The notes: a model not told the origin generated them from the letters alone. Positions 9,237 to 18,040 are shown, counted from the stretch's first letter. The stretch is 64,000 nucleotides of DNA from CAVQGZ01 sp942491665 (GCA_942491665.1 CALOBR010000001.1:124001-188000); one strand, 5' to 3'. Numbers and translations are program-made.

Positions 9237-9971
9237 CTACCCGGCCGCCTTGGCTGCCTCGATCGCATCGAGCAGGGCCTGCGGCTCGAAGGCGGGCAGG
9301 TCGGTCAGCTCACCGTTGAGGAAGATGGTGGGCGTCCCCGTGACGCCAGCCTCCACCTGCGCGACGTCGAGGTTGTCGGCCCAGCCGTCGTAGGTTCCGT
9401 CGTTGACGCACTGGGAGAACTCCGGGCTCTCGATGCCGACGCTCGCGCCGATCGATACCAGCTCCTCGTTCGTGACGCCGTCACCCGACTCCTCTCCCTG
9501 CGCGGCAAAGACCGCGTCGTAGAACTCGTTCGTGCTGCCCTGGTCGACCGCGCACCCGAGGGCGTTGGCGGCACGGGCGGAGCCGGCGTTGATGAACGAG
9601 ACCGGGTGGTAGATCACCTTCAGCTCGCCGGCGGCGACCTGCTCGCTGATGGTCTCGCCGAGGGCCGCGGTGAACGTCGCGCAGGCCGGGCAGGAGAAGT
9701 CGATCCACTCGTCCATCACGACCGGCGCGCTGTCCTCGCCGTAGGGGGCGCCGCCGCCCGGAGGCTCGACGCCAGCCGGGACGGCCGCGTTGTCGCCGGT
9801 TCCGGACTGGCTCCCCACGACTGCCACGGCGATGAGCGCGATAGCGGCCAGCACCGCGACCGCCACGAGCAGGCGCGTGCGGCGCTCGGACGTGCGGGCA
9901 GCCGCTTCGCGCTCGGCCTTCATCTGCTCACTTCGGGCGCGGCGGTCGTCCTTGGACGGCTTCGAGCTCAT
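9237..9971 (-). CDS. Membrane-anchored DsbA-family thiol oxidoreductase
   Basis: 244 residues: a charged cytoplasmic N-terminus (1-32), one membrane segment (about 33-53), then an exported thioredoxin-fold domain. The active site is C94-P-A-C97 in FSCPACATF; the cis-proline loop is GVTGTPTIFLNG; further cysteines occur in LGCAVDQ and FSQCVND. Such proteins form or isomerise disulfides in secreted proteins. Actinobacteria often carry one near trpA-gltB. The ATG is preceded by TACCCT at 8 bases, consistent with leaderless transcription. The family is sure; oxidase versus isomerase role is not resolved. Confidence 0.9.
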   Translation of the reverse strand: MSSKPSKDDRRARSEQMKAEREAAARTSERRTRLLVAVAVLAAIALIAVAVVGSQSGTGDNAAVPAGVEPPGGGAPYGEDSAPVVMDEWIDFSCPACATFTAALGETISEQVAAGELKVIYHPVSFINAGSARAANALGCAVDQGSTNEFYDAVFAAQGEESGDGVTNEELVSIGASVGIESPEFSQCVNDGTYDGWADNLDVAQVEAGVTGTPTIFLNGELTDLPAFEPQALLDAIEAAKAAG

Positions 9972-9979
9972 GGCGACAC

Positions 9980-9985
9980 AGGGTA
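9980..9985 (-). promoter_or_regulatory. -10 element of DsbA-like gene (TACCCT), leaderless
   Basis: Hexamer ends 8 bases before the ATG. Confidence 0.5.
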
Positions 9986-10031
9986 GGCGGTGGGCGCTGG
10001 GATCGCCCTGCCCAGGAGGGCCGTGCCAGGG

Positions 10032-10853
10032 TCAGGTGCGCTGGACGCCGGCGGCCAGGTCGGCAGTGAGGACGCCTAGGGCGTCGAGCCCGGCGGCCGG
10101 GGTGTCGGCGGCAAGAAGCTCTCGGACGAGCGCCGAGCCCACGATGACTCCGTCGGCGAAGCCCGCGACCTCGGCGGCCTGCTCGCCCGTCGAGACGCCC
10201 AGTCCCACGCCGATCGGCAGGTCGGTGACCTCGCGGGTGCGCCCGACGAGACGCTCGGCCGCGCCGCCGACGGACGCTCGGGCCCCGGTGACGCCCATGG
10301 TGGACGCGGCGTAGACGAACCCGCGGCACGCCCGAGCGGTCAGCGCCAGCCGATCGTCGGTCGAGGACGGGGCGACCAAGAAGACCGTCCCCAGCGCGGC
10401 GGCCCGTGCGGCGACCAGCCAGTCCGCGGCCTCGTCCGGGATGAGGTCGGGCGTGATCACACCCGCTCCCCCGGCGGCGGCCAGGTCGCGGGCGAACGCT
10501 GCGGCGCCGTGTCGCTCGATCGGGTTCCAGTAGCTCATCACGACCGCGGTGACGCCTCGACCGGCCAGCGTCTCGACGGTGCGCAGCACGTCGGTGGTGG
10601 TGGTCCCCGCACGCAGGGCGGCGTCCACCGCCTGCTGGATGACCGGGCCGTCCATCAACGGGTCGGAGTAGGGCAGCCCGACCTCCACGAGGTCAGCGCC
10701 GGCGTCGACCATGGCCAGCATCGCGTCGGCAGCCCCGTCCACGGACGGGTACCCGGCCGGCAGGTAGCCGATCAGCGCCGCCCGCTGCTGCTGGCTGGCC
10801 GTCGCGAACACGTCGGCCAGCGCCTGCTCCCCCGTGCTCAGCGCGGTCGTCAC
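10032..10853 (-). CDS. trpA: Tryptophan synthase alpha chain
   Basis: Cleaves indole-3-glycerol phosphate to indole and glyceraldehyde 3-phosphate; the indole is tunnelled to TrpB. 273 residues, TIM barrel. Catalytic Glu57 in LVEVGLPYSDP and Asp68 in LMDGP are visible, as is the phosphate-binding GVGLGVSTGEQ. The GTG start overlaps the trpB stop as GTGA, so the two chains are translationally coupled. Downstream, where many actinobacteria have lgt, there is only a 60-base gap before the DsbA-like gene. Confidence 0.96.
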   Translation of the reverse strand: MTTALSTGEQALADVFATASQQQRAALIGYLPAGYPSVDGAADAMLAMVDAGADLVEVGLPYSDPLMDGPVIQQAVDAALRAGTTTTDVLRTVETLAGRGVTAVVMSYWNPIERHGAAAFARDLAAAGGAGVITPDLIPDEAADWLVAARAAALGTVFLVAPSSTDDRLALTARACRGFVYAASTMGVTGARASVGGAAERLVGRTREVTDLPIGVGLGVSTGEQAAEVAGFADGVIVGSALVRELLAADTPAAGLDALGVLTADLAAGVQRT

Positions 10854-12085
10854 GCCGGTGCCTCGTCGGTGACCAGCCCGAACCACCGCGCAGCCGTGTC
10901 GACGTCCTTGTCGCCGCGTCCGGAGAGGTTCACCACAATCGTGTACCCCTCGCCGTGGGCGTCGCCCAGGCGTTGCACGCCGGCGAGTGCGTGCGCGGTC
11001 TCGATGGCCGGAATGATGCCCTCGGTGCGCGACAGCAGCCGAAAGGCCTCCATGGCCTCGGTGTCGGTGACCGGTTCGTAGGTGACGCGGCCGATGTCAC
11101 GCAGCCAGGAGTGCTCGGGGCCGACGCCGGGGTAGTCAAGCCCGGCTGAGATCGAGTGCGACTCGATGGTCTGCCCCATGTCGTCCTGCAGCAGGTACGA
11201 ACGCGCCCCGTGCAGCACCCCCGGCGACCCGCCGGTGATCGTGGCGGCGTGGCGGCCCGTGGACACTCCGTCGCCACCGGCTTCGTACCCGTGCAGCGCC
11301 ACGTCGGCGTCGTCGAGGAAGGCGGCAAAGATGCCGATGGCGTTGCTGCCGCCACCGACACAGGCGGCCACGGCGTCGGGCAGGGCACCGGTGAGGTCGA
11401 GCACCTGGGCCCGCGCCTCGTCCCCGATCACCCGGTGGAACTCGCGCACCATCAACGGGAACGGGTGGGGCCCGGCGACCGTCCCCAGCAGGTAGTGGGT
11501 GTGCTCGACGTTGGTGACCCAGTCGCGCATCGCCTCGTTGATGGCGTCCTTGAGCGTGCGGCTGCCGACGGTGACGGGGACGACCTCGGCGCCGAGCAAG
11601 CGCATGCGGGCGACGTTGAGGGCCTGGCGCCGGGTGTCCTCCGCCCCCATGTACACCACGCAGTCCAGACCGAGCAGAGCCGCGGCGGTCGCGGTGGCCA
11701 CCCCGTGCTGGCCGGCTCCCGTCTCGGCGATCACCCGCGTCTTGCCCATGCGCCGGGTGAGCAGGGCCTGGCCGAGGACGTTGTTGATCTTGTGTGAGCC
11801 GGTGTGGTTGAGGTCTTCGCGCTTGAGCAGCACGCGGGCGCCTCCGGCGGCCTCGGCGCCGAAGCGCGAGGCCTCGGTGAGCGGGCTCGGCCGTCCGGTG
11901 TAGGTGCGCTGCAGATGGTCGAGCTCGGCGACGAAGGCCGGGTCGGTGCGTGCGGACTCGAAGGCGGCGGTGAGCTCGTCCAGGGCCGCGACCAGCGCCT
12001 CCGGCACGAACCGACCCCCGTAGGGACCGAAGTGCCCGGTGGCGTCCGGGCCGTGCAGACCCACCCCGTCGGCGGTGGTCGTCAT
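10850..12085 (-). CDS. trpB: Tryptophan synthase beta chain
   Basis: PLP enzyme joining indole and L-serine to give L-tryptophan. 411 residues. The PLP lysine is Lys99 in GSHKINN; the N-terminal FGPYGGRFVPE, the glutamate loop ETGAGQHG and the phosphate loop GGGSNAIG are all present. The ATG overlaps the trpC stop (ATGA), and the stop overlaps the trpA start. It belongs to the standard TrpB1 type that pairs with TrpA. Confidence 0.97.
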   Translation of the reverse strand: MTTTADGVGLHGPDATGHFGPYGGRFVPEALVAALDELTAAFESARTDPAFVAELDHLQRTYTGRPSPLTEASRFGAEAAGGARVLLKREDLNHTGSHKINNVLGQALLTRRMGKTRVIAETGAGQHGVATATAAALLGLDCVVYMGAEDTRRQALNVARMRLLGAEVVPVTVGSRTLKDAINEAMRDWVTNVEHTHYLLGTVAGPHPFPLMVREFHRVIGDEARAQVLDLTGALPDAVAACVGGGSNAIGIFAAFLDDADVALHGYEAGGDGVSTGRHAATITGGSPGVLHGARSYLLQDDMGQTIESHSISAGLDYPGVGPEHSWLRDIGRVTYEPVTDTEAMEAFRLLSRTEGIIPAIETAHALAGVQRLGDAHGEGYTIVVNLSGRGDKDVDTAARWFGLVTDEAPA

Positions 12086-12918
12086 CGCGGCGTCCGCTGC
12101 TGGAGCGCCGGGTGGGCGCCGGCTGCGACGAGGTCGGCGACGGCGGCTGCCGGATCGGTGCCTGCGACCGATCCGCTGACCAACGAGGTGCCCACGAGCA
12201 CGGCGTCGGCACCGGCCTGGGCGAGCTCGAACACGTCGTGCGGACCCCGGATGCCCGACTCGGCCACCCGCACCACAGCGGGCGGCACGAGCGGTGCCAG
12301 CCGTGCGAAGGTCGCGAGGTCGACCCGCAGCGTCGTGAGGTCGCGGTTGTTGATGCCGAGAAGCTGCGCCCCGGCCACCAGCGACCGCTCGACCTCGATG
12401 TCGGTGTGCGCCTCGACCAGCGGCGTGAGCCCGATCGAGCGCGCACGGTCGATCAGGCACTCGAGCGCCTGCTGGTCGAGCACGGAGGCCATGAGCAGCA
12501 CCATGTCGGCTCCGACAGCCCGCGCCTCCCACAGCTGGTAGGACGACACGACGAAGTCTTTGCGCAGCACCGGGACCTCGACAGCAGCGCGGACCGCGGC
12601 GAGGTCGCCCAACGAGCCGCCGAAACGGCGCGACTCGGTGAGAACGCTGATGGCTGCGGCACCGCCGGCGGCGTAGGAGCGGGCAAGCTCGGCCGGGTCG
12701 TCGATCGGCGCGAGCGTTCCCTGGGACGGGCTCGCACGCTTCACCTCGGCGATCACGCTCACCCCGGGCGAGCGCAGCAACGGCAGCGGGTCGAGGGCCG
12801 GCTGCATCCGCAGCGCGCGCTCCTTCAGGGTGTCAAGCGACACCGTCTGCTCACGGACGGCCAGGTCTTCACGGACGCCGGCGACGATGTCAGCCAGCAC
12901 TCCGTCAGGGCCGTTCAC
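12082..12918 (-). CDS. trpC: Indole-3-glycerol phosphate synthase
   Basis: Converts CdRP to indole-3-glycerol phosphate, fourth step of tryptophan synthesis. 278 residues from the chosen start. Motifs: VIAEVKRASPSQG (Glu58, Lys60), PVLRKDFVV with the catalytic lysine, LGINNRDL and VAESGIRG. Three in-frame starts exist; I chose the GTG aligned with the usual N-terminus (VLADIVAGV), which also lies 7 bases after a TACAGT hexamer and so fits a leaderless mRNA. A GTG nine bases upstream is the alternative. Heads the trpCBA operon. Confidence 0.93.
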   Translation of the reverse strand: MNGPDGVLADIVAGVREDLAVREQTVSLDTLKERALRMQPALDPLPLLRSPGVSVIAEVKRASPSQGTLAPIDDPAELARSYAAGGAAAISVLTESRRFGGSLGDLAAVRAAVEVPVLRKDFVVSSYQLWEARAVGADMVLLMASVLDQQALECLIDRARSIGLTPLVEAHTDIEVERSLVAGAQLLGINNRDLTTLRVDLATFARLAPLVPPAVVRVAESGIRGPHDVFELAQAGADAVLVGTSLVSGSVAGTDPAAAVADLVAAGAHPALQQRTPR

Positions 12919-12925
12919 ACCGGTC

Positions 12926-12931
12926 ACTGTA
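12926..12931 (-). promoter_or_regulatory. -10 element of trpCBA (TACAGT), leaderless
   Basis: Ends 7 bases before the preferred trpC GTG. No clear -35 was found. It implies that trpCBA is transcribed separately from trpE. Confidence 0.5.
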
Positions 12932-13011
12932 GAGCCCGGCGCACCATGCTCCCCTCTCGGGCACGACGCAGATCGCTCCGGCCACCAGGCGCCACGCAAG
13001 GCGCTCGACGC

Positions 13012-13467
13012 TCATCCGGGCGGGGTGAGCATCTCCATGCCGGGAAGGTTGCGCACGACCATGTAGAGCAGGGCAAGTGCGGCCACGACGGCCAGCGCTC
13101 GGCTGGACACGTTCATGAACGACGTGGGACGCCCGCGGGCACGACCGGCCGTCCAGCGCACCCACTCGGCGAGCACCAGCGGCACGGCCACCACGACCAG
13201 CAGGTTGAAGCCGAGAGCGGCTGCGACGTCGCCGCCCGACAGGGCTTCCATGGCACGCGTCCCTCCGCACAGCGGACACCACAGCCCGGTGACGCTCAAG
13301 AAGGGACAGGGGGGGAGCAGGGAGAGGCCGGCGCGATCGAGCCCGGTCAGCATCGCGATCGACCCGAGGCCGGCCGCGGCGACGACAGCCGGCTGGGCGA
13401 GCAGCCGCAGGCGGCGGTCGCGGCTGCTCGGCTCGGCGTCCGGCACGGTGTCCCCGACGCGAACCAT
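13012..13467 (-). CDS. DUF2752 membrane protein
   Basis: 151-residue integral membrane protein. The DUF2752 hallmark is visible: CPF followed by TGLWCPLCGGTRA, an exported or membrane-edge cysteine cluster, flanked by hydrophobic segments at about residues 28-42, 85-100 and 123-138. Function unknown; such proteins are frequent beside trp genes in actinobacteria. ATG preceded by TACTGT at 6 bases (leaderless signal). It sits between trpC and the two-component system, all on the minus strand, with its own promoter. Confidence 0.85.
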   Translation of the reverse strand: MVRVGDTVPDAEPSSRDRRLRLLAQPAVVAAAGLGSIAMLTGLDRAGLSLLPPCPFLSVTGLWCPLCGGTRAMEALSGGDVAAALGFNLLVVVAVPLVLAEWVRWTAGRARGRPTSFMNVSSRALAVVAALALLYMVVRNLPGMEMLTPPG

Positions 13468-13473
13468 GACCTG

Positions 13474-13479
13474 ACAGTA
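13474..13479 (-). promoter_or_regulatory. -10 element of DUF2752 gene (TACTGT), leaderless
   Basis: Ends 6 bases before the ATG, in the 35-base gap after the histidine kinase gene. Confidence 0.5.
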
Positions 13480-13502
13480 GCGGCGCCGTGGGCCGACGGC
13501 CT

Positions 13503-14864
13503 CTACTGCGCCGCCACCGTGGGAAAGGCGACGGTGAACGACGCCCCGCCCTCCGGGGCGTGCTCGGCCGACACCGATCCGCCCATGCGACGGGTGAGCC
13601 GCTCGACGAGAGCGAGGCCCAGCCCAGACCCGCCGGGGCGTACACCCTCGTAGCGGTCGCGCAACACTCCCTGGTCGAAGGCGACGGGCAGGTCGTCGTC
13701 GCTCAGCCCGGGCCCGCCGTCACGCACCTGAAGCGCCGGACGCCCGTCGGGCAGCACGAGGGCCGCGACGACGACCGGCTGCCCGGCCGGGGTCACTCGA
13801 ACCGCGTTGCTGAGCAGGGCATCGACCACCTGCCGGGCCCGTGCCGGGTCAGCGACAGCCGCGATCGGCTGAGCCGGTGTCTGCGCAGCCAGCACGACCT
13901 CGGCGCGTCGGGCCGGCTCGCTCCACGCCTCGGCGGCCGCACGGGCCACGTCGTCCAGATCGAGCGCGACGAGGTCGAGCACGAAGTCGTCCGCCTCGGC
14001 CCGGGCCAGCGCCAGCAGGTCGCTCATCAGCACGTCGAGGCGCTCGGCCTCGCTGCCGATCACCGTACCGGCCTTGGCTGCATCCGGACCGGTGACGACA
14101 CCGTCGGCCAAGGCCTCGGCGTACCCACGCACGGCCGTGAGCGGCGTGCGCAGCTCGTGGCTGACCGACAGCAAGAAGCGTCGCTGTCGGCTCTCCGACC
14201 GCTCCAACGCGTCGGCGAGGCCGTTGATCGCCTCGGCGACGTCGGCTACTTCGACCGGCCCGTCGGGAACGACCCGCACGTCCCGCTCCCCGGTCGACAG
14301 CCGGCGGGCAGCCTCGGCGGTATCGCGTAGAGGACGGGCCAGCCGCTGAGCGACGAGAGCCCCGGCGGCGACGGCCAGCACCAGACCGGCGAGCAGCGAT
14401 ACCGCCAACCGGCTCAGCAGCGGTGCCGCGACGTCGTTGACCGCGGCCGTCGCCGAGGTGGAGAGCACGAGCACCCGAAGAAAGTCGAGCTGGCGAACTT
14501 CGATCAGGGTGGGCGGGTCAGCCTCGATGCTGCTGGCAGTGCCGTCCCGAAAACCCTCGTCGACGAGCGAGCCGGGGATTCCGGGCGGAACCGGCTCACC
14601 GACTCGCACCACGACTGCGTCGACGCCGTTGGCCTCCAGCTGGTCCAGCTGCGCCGCCAGCCGCTCCTGTCCTCCGACGCCCAGGCCACGGGCGAGTCCC
14701 GCAATGAGGTCAGCCTGCTCGGCCAGCTGAGCCGACGCCCGCGTCTCGGCCTCCGACCGTACAAGCGGCACGGCGACGAGTCCGACCGCCAGCACGCTGA
14801 TGAGGGCAGTGACGACGCCCAGCAGCACCAGGCGCCGAGTCAGGGTGTCGGTAAGACCGCTCAC
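13503..14864 (-). CDS. Membrane sensor histidine kinase (HAMP)
   Basis: 453 residues. Two membrane segments (about 10-35 and 152-173) flank an extracytoplasmic sensor loop of about 115 residues; a HAMP linker follows (174-225). The phospho-acceptor is His236 in SVSHELRTPL; the ATPase domain has the N-box NAVRVTP, G1 DGGPGL and G2 GGSGLGL. Partner of the response regulator whose stop overlaps this start by four bases (GTGA), so the pair is co-translated. The stimulus is unknown; no cell-envelope gene in the cluster gives a firm clue. Confidence 0.95.
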   Translation of the reverse strand: MSGLTDTLTRRLVLLGVVTALISVLAVGLVAVPLVRSEAETRASAQLAEQADLIAGLARGLGVGGQERLAAQLDQLEANGVDAVVVRVGEPVPPGIPGSLVDEGFRDGTASSIEADPPTLIEVRQLDFLRVLVLSTSATAAVNDVAAPLLSRLAVSLLAGLVLAVAAGALVAQRLARPLRDTAEAARRLSTGERDVRVVPDGPVEVADVAEAINGLADALERSESRQRRFLLSVSHELRTPLTAVRGYAEALADGVVTGPDAAKAGTVIGSEAERLDVLMSDLLALARAEADDFVLDLVALDLDDVARAAAEAWSEPARRAEVVLAAQTPAQPIAAVADPARARQVVDALLSNAVRVTPAGQPVVVAALVLPDGRPALQVRDGGPGLSDDDLPVAFDQGVLRDRYEGVRPGGSGLGLALVERLTRRMGGSVSAEHAPEGGASFTVAFPTVAAQ

Positions 14865-15541
14865 CGCTCGAGGCCGTAGCCCACACCGCGCACGGTCCGG
14901 ATGCGCGCGCCGTCGCCGATCTTGGCGCGCACCTGAGCGACGTGCACATCCACGGTGCGGCTCGGCACGGCCGCGCTGTAGCCCCAGACCTCGGTGAGCA
15001 GCTCGTCGCGGCTGAACACACGTCCGGGGTGGCGCAGCAGGTGCTCGAGCAGCTCGTACTCGGTAGGGCTCAGGTCGATGTCGCGACCCTCGACGGTGAC
15101 ACGGTGCTCGTCGAGGTCCATGCGCAGCGAGCCCGACTCCAGCACCGAGGCCACGACACCGAGTGGCCCTCGGCGCAGCACGGCTCGAACCCGGGCCACC
15201 AGCTCGCGTGGCGAGAAGGGCTTCGTGATGTAGTCGTCGGCGCCGATCTCAAGGCCGAGCAGCCGGTCGACCTCCTCGTCGCGAGCTGTGACGATGAGCA
15301 CCGGAACGCCGTCCCCGGCCGCCCGCAGTCTCCGCACCACCTCTGTGCCGTCGATGCCCGGCAGCCCCACGTCCAGCACCACTGCGATCGGGCGGCGCGC
15401 CGCCATGGCGTCCAGCGCGGCCTCGCCGGAGCGCACGACCTCGACGTCGAAGCCTTCTCGAACCAGGTAGAGCTCTTGCAGGTCAGAGATGGCCGTCTCG
15501 TCCTCCACGACCAGCACGAGGCCGCGTGTGTCGGCAGCCAT
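14861..15541 (-). CDS. OmpR/PhoB-family response regulator
   Basis: 226 residues. Receiver domain about 9-122 with acidic E13/D14, phospho-acceptor Asp57 (VVLDVGLPG), Thr85 and Lys107 (TKPFS); winged-helix DNA-binding domain about 130-225 with ELLEHLLRHPGRVFSRDELL and the wing RTVRGVGYG. First gene of the two-component pair, 19 bases after the HGxxPAAW gene, so perhaps transcribed from that promoter. Likely a transcription factor; targets unknown. Confidence 0.95.
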   Translation of the reverse strand: MAADTRGLVLVVEDETAISDLQELYLVREGFDVEVVRSGEAALDAMAARRPIAVVLDVGLPGIDGTEVVRRLRAAGDGVPVLIVTARDEEVDRLLGLEIGADDYITKPFSPRELVARVRAVLRRGPLGVVASVLESGSLRMDLDEHRVTVEGRDIDLSPTEYELLEHLLRHPGRVFSRDELLTEVWGYSAAVPSRTVDVHVAQVRAKIGDGARIRTVRGVGYGLER

Positions 15542-15560
15542 GGCAGTTGCCGAGGTCGAC

Positions 15561-15794
15561 TCAGGCGGCGCTGACGCGCTCCGGCTCGTCGACCTGCTTG
15601 CCCATGCCCATCATCTGCATGACCTTGCCGGCCACCGCACCGAGCGCGATGACGACGAAGCCGACGGCGAGAAGCACCCAGTTGAGGTAGATGACGGCGA
15701 TGCAGCCGATGAGAAACCCCAGGGTGATGATGATCGACGCCGTCCACGCAGCGGGGGTCTGCCCGTGGTTGTCGTGGTGGGCTGCCTCGGCCAT
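15561..15794 (-). CDS. HGxxPAAW family small membrane protein
   Basis: 77 residues. The family signature HGQTPAAW lies near the N-terminus (residues 10-17), followed by two hydrophobic segments (about 19-35 and 38-56) and a charged tail. Function unknown; it is conserved beside trp genes in many actinobacteria. The ATG has a strong GGGAGG Shine-Dalgarno, and TATGCT about 38 bases upstream is a -10 candidate. Confidence 0.88.
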   Translation of the reverse strand: MAEAAHHDNHGQTPAAWTASIIITLGFLIGCIAVIYLNWVLLAVGFVVIALGAVAGKVMQMMGMGKQVDEPERVSAA

Positions 15795-15832
15795 GGTTCC
15801 TCCCGGCGTCGTCCTGCGGCTGTCAGCTCGAC

Positions 15833-15838
15833 AGCATA
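15833..15838 (-). promoter_or_regulatory. -10 element of HGxxPAAW gene (TATGCT)
   Basis: TANNNT hexamer predicting a leader of about 30 bases that contains the GGGAGG ribosome site. Confidence 0.4.
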
Positions 15839-15842
15839 CGGC

Positions 15843-16445
15843 TCAGCGGCCGGCTTCGTCCGGCGGCTCGTCGGCCACGGTCGGGTCCTCGCCTCGGTCG
15901 AGGGCCTGCCAGACGTCGGCCTCGCTTGCCGCAGGCTTCGACGCCGGCACGCTCGCCGTCGAGCCTGGGCGCTCGTAGCGACTCGACAGCCCCGACCATC
16001 GCCGACCGGCGACAAGCACCACCACCGCGCCGGCCATGACGAGCAGCAGCCCGGCGGCGCAGACCACCCACCACGGCGTGGTCTGCGCGCTCGCGGAGTC
16101 GGCGAGCCCGGCGACCTCGACGCGCCACCAGTCCCGCGCCGCCTCGTCCAGGTCGCTCGCCACCGTCACCACCTGGACGAGGGCCAGACCGGCGAGCACC
16201 AGAACGACCACCGCGACCATGCTCCGCAGCCACGAGCGCACAGCGAGCACCGCCACGACCGCGGCAAGCCCAACCAGGCCCGCTGCCGTGGTCAGCGGCG
16301 CCACCGCAGCCCCGGAGACCGCGACCTCGTCGACGCTCAGCGCGCCCTCGGCGAGCAGCCGCACCCAGGTCTGGGTCGCACCCAGCACTGCGAGGGCACC
16401 GCCCAGGGCGAGCAGCAGCAGAGCCCCCGAGCGCCCCTTAGACAT
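15843..16445 (-). CDS. Trp-operon associated membrane protein (TIGR02234 / Trp_oprn_chp)
   Basis: 200 residues from the ATG that overlaps the trpE stop by 8 bases. Four hydrophobic segments: about 7-23, 45-66, 73-92 and 125-145, then a hydrophilic, Ala/Glu/Asp-rich cytoplasmic tail. It matches the actinobacterial family found almost always directly after trpE; function unknown, suggested by position to relate to tryptophan. The longer open frame running into trpE is rejected because the family begins at this membrane segment. Confidence 0.88.
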   Translation of the reverse strand: MSKGRSGALLLLALGGALAVLGATQTWVRLLAEGALSVDEVAVSGAAVAPLTTAAGLVGLAAVVAVLAVRSWLRSMVAVVVLVLAGLALVQVVTVASDLDEAARDWWRVEVAGLADSASAQTTPWWVVCAAGLLLVMAGAVVVLVAGRRWSGLSSRYERPGSTASVPASKPAASEADVWQALDRGEDPTVADEPPDEAGR

Positions 16446-17967
16446 CGGGCGCAGCGATCGTTGCGGCGACGGCGGCCGCGCGCAGCACGGCCATCGCCTT
16501 GGCCCGGCACTCGGCGTCCTCACTGGCCGCGTCGCTGTCGGCGACGATGCCGGCGCCGGCCTGCACCCAGACGTGACCGTCCTTGAGCACCGCGGTACGG
16601 ATCGCGATGGCGGTGTCGAGGTCACCGGCGAAGTCGAGGTAGCCGACCACGCCTCCGTAGACGCCTCGCCGGGCGACCTCGAGCTCTTCGATGATCTGCA
16701 TGGCGCGCACCTTCGGCGCACCCGAGAGCGTGCCGGCCGGAAAGCACGCCAGCAGGGCGTCCAGCGACGAGCTTCCGTCGGCGAGGTCACCGACCACGGT
16801 CGACTCCAGGTGCATGACGTGGCTGTAGCGGCGCACGCTCATGAAGTCCACGACGTCCACCGACCCAGCGCGGCAGACGCGGCCCAGGTCGTTGCGGCCC
16901 AGGTCGACCAGCATCAGGTGCTCGGCCCGCTCCTTCTCGTCGGCCAGCAGCTCGGCTGCGAGGGCGACGTCCTCGTCCGGGGTTCGCCCTCGCGGGCGCG
17001 TGCCGGCGATCGGGTGGGTCATGGCGCGACCCTCGTCGACCTTGACGAGCGCCTCTGGGCTGGAGCCCACCACGGCGAACCCGTCGAGGTTGAGCAGGTA
17101 CATGTAGGGGCTGGGGTTCGATCGGCGCAGCACCCGGTAGAGGTCGACCGGGTCGAGGTGCCTGGCTCGCTGTGGCGCCGACGACGTGTCGAGCTCGAAC
17201 CGCTGGGAGAGCACGACCTGAAAGATCTCACCCGCCCGGATCTGCTCCTTCGCCGTCTCGACAGCGCCCATGTAGTCCTCGCGGCCCATGCGGCTGCTGA
17301 ACACGGGCTCGGACGCCTCGTGGACGGTGGCCACCGACGACGGAGTGGGACCGGCGAGCAGTCGGGTCATGGTGTCGAGGCGCTCGAGGGCGCCCTGCCA
17401 GGCCTCGTCCACGCGCTCGTCGGAGTCGTCGAAGTTGATCGCGTTGGCCACCAGCATGACCGTGCCGTCGTGGTGGTCGAGCACCGCCAGGTCGGTAGCC
17501 AGCATGAGGGCGAGCTCGGGAAGGTCGAGCTCGTCGGGGAGGGTCGCGGGCAACGTCTCGAGCCGTCGCACCGTGTCGTAGCCGAGGTAGCCGACGAATC
17601 CGCCGGTCAACGGCGGCAGGCCCGGCATCGGGTCCGTGCGCAGCAGCGCCAGCGACTCACGCAGCACGTCGACGGGGTCGCCGCTGCTGGGGAGGAAGAT
17701 CGGCGGGGTGCCCGTCCACTCTGCGGCGCCGTCACGCTCGGTGAGCACAGCAGCCGAACGCGCGCCGATGAAGGAGTAGCGCGAGAACGTGCCGCCATGC
17801 TCGGCGGACTCCAGCAGAAAGGTGCCCGGCCCGCCCTGGGCCAGCTTCTGGTACACGCCCACCGGGGTCTCGGCGTCAGCCAGCAGCCGTCGCACGACGG
17901 GGATCACCCGTCGGTGACGGGCGAGGCGTCGAAACTCGGCGAGGTCGGGCGCTGCGTGGCTCGGCAC
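16438..17967 (-). CDS. trpE: Anthranilate synthase component I
   Basis: Chorismate + ammonia/glutamine to anthranilate, first committed step of tryptophan synthesis. 509 residues. Conserved blocks: VPVVRRLLAD N-terminus, FLLESAE and RYSF of the tryptophan-binding site, PSPYMYLLN, HPIAGTRPRGRT, DLGRNDLGR, FPAGTLSGAPK and the C-terminal GAGIVADSD. The GTG start has GGGAG 8 bases upstream; a TTG 21 bases earlier is less likely. No trpG or trpD is adjacent, so the glutaminase subunit must be encoded elsewhere. I looked for a leader peptide with tandem Trp codons upstream and found none. Confidence 0.95.
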   Translation of the reverse strand: MPSHAAPDLAEFRRLARHRRVIPVVRRLLADAETPVGVYQKLAQGGPGTFLLESAEHGGTFSRYSFIGARSAAVLTERDGAAEWTGTPPIFLPSSGDPVDVLRESLALLRTDPMPGLPPLTGGFVGYLGYDTVRRLETLPATLPDELDLPELALMLATDLAVLDHHDGTVMLVANAINFDDSDERVDEAWQGALERLDTMTRLLAGPTPSSVATVHEASEPVFSSRMGREDYMGAVETAKEQIRAGEIFQVVLSQRFELDTSSAPQRARHLDPVDLYRVLRRSNPSPYMYLLNLDGFAVVGSSPEALVKVDEGRAMTHPIAGTRPRGRTPDEDVALAAELLADEKERAEHLMLVDLGRNDLGRVCRAGSVDVVDFMSVRRYSHVMHLESTVVGDLADGSSSLDALLACFPAGTLSGAPKVRAMQIIEELEVARRGVYGGVVGYLDFAGDLDTAIAIRTAVLKDGHVWVQAGAGIVADSDAASEDAECRAKAMAVLRAAAVAATIAAPDV

Positions 17968-18040
17968 GCGCGACAGTCTCCCGCACAAGGAGGGCGCGCA
18001 GCGCGCTCGGGCGGCCTCGCCGTGCCCGATCGCTGAACAC

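Noticed and set aside
10850..12532. Apparent trpB-trpC fusion frame
   Set aside because: The trpB frame stays open upstream but overlaps trpC in another frame; trpB starts at the ATGA overlap.
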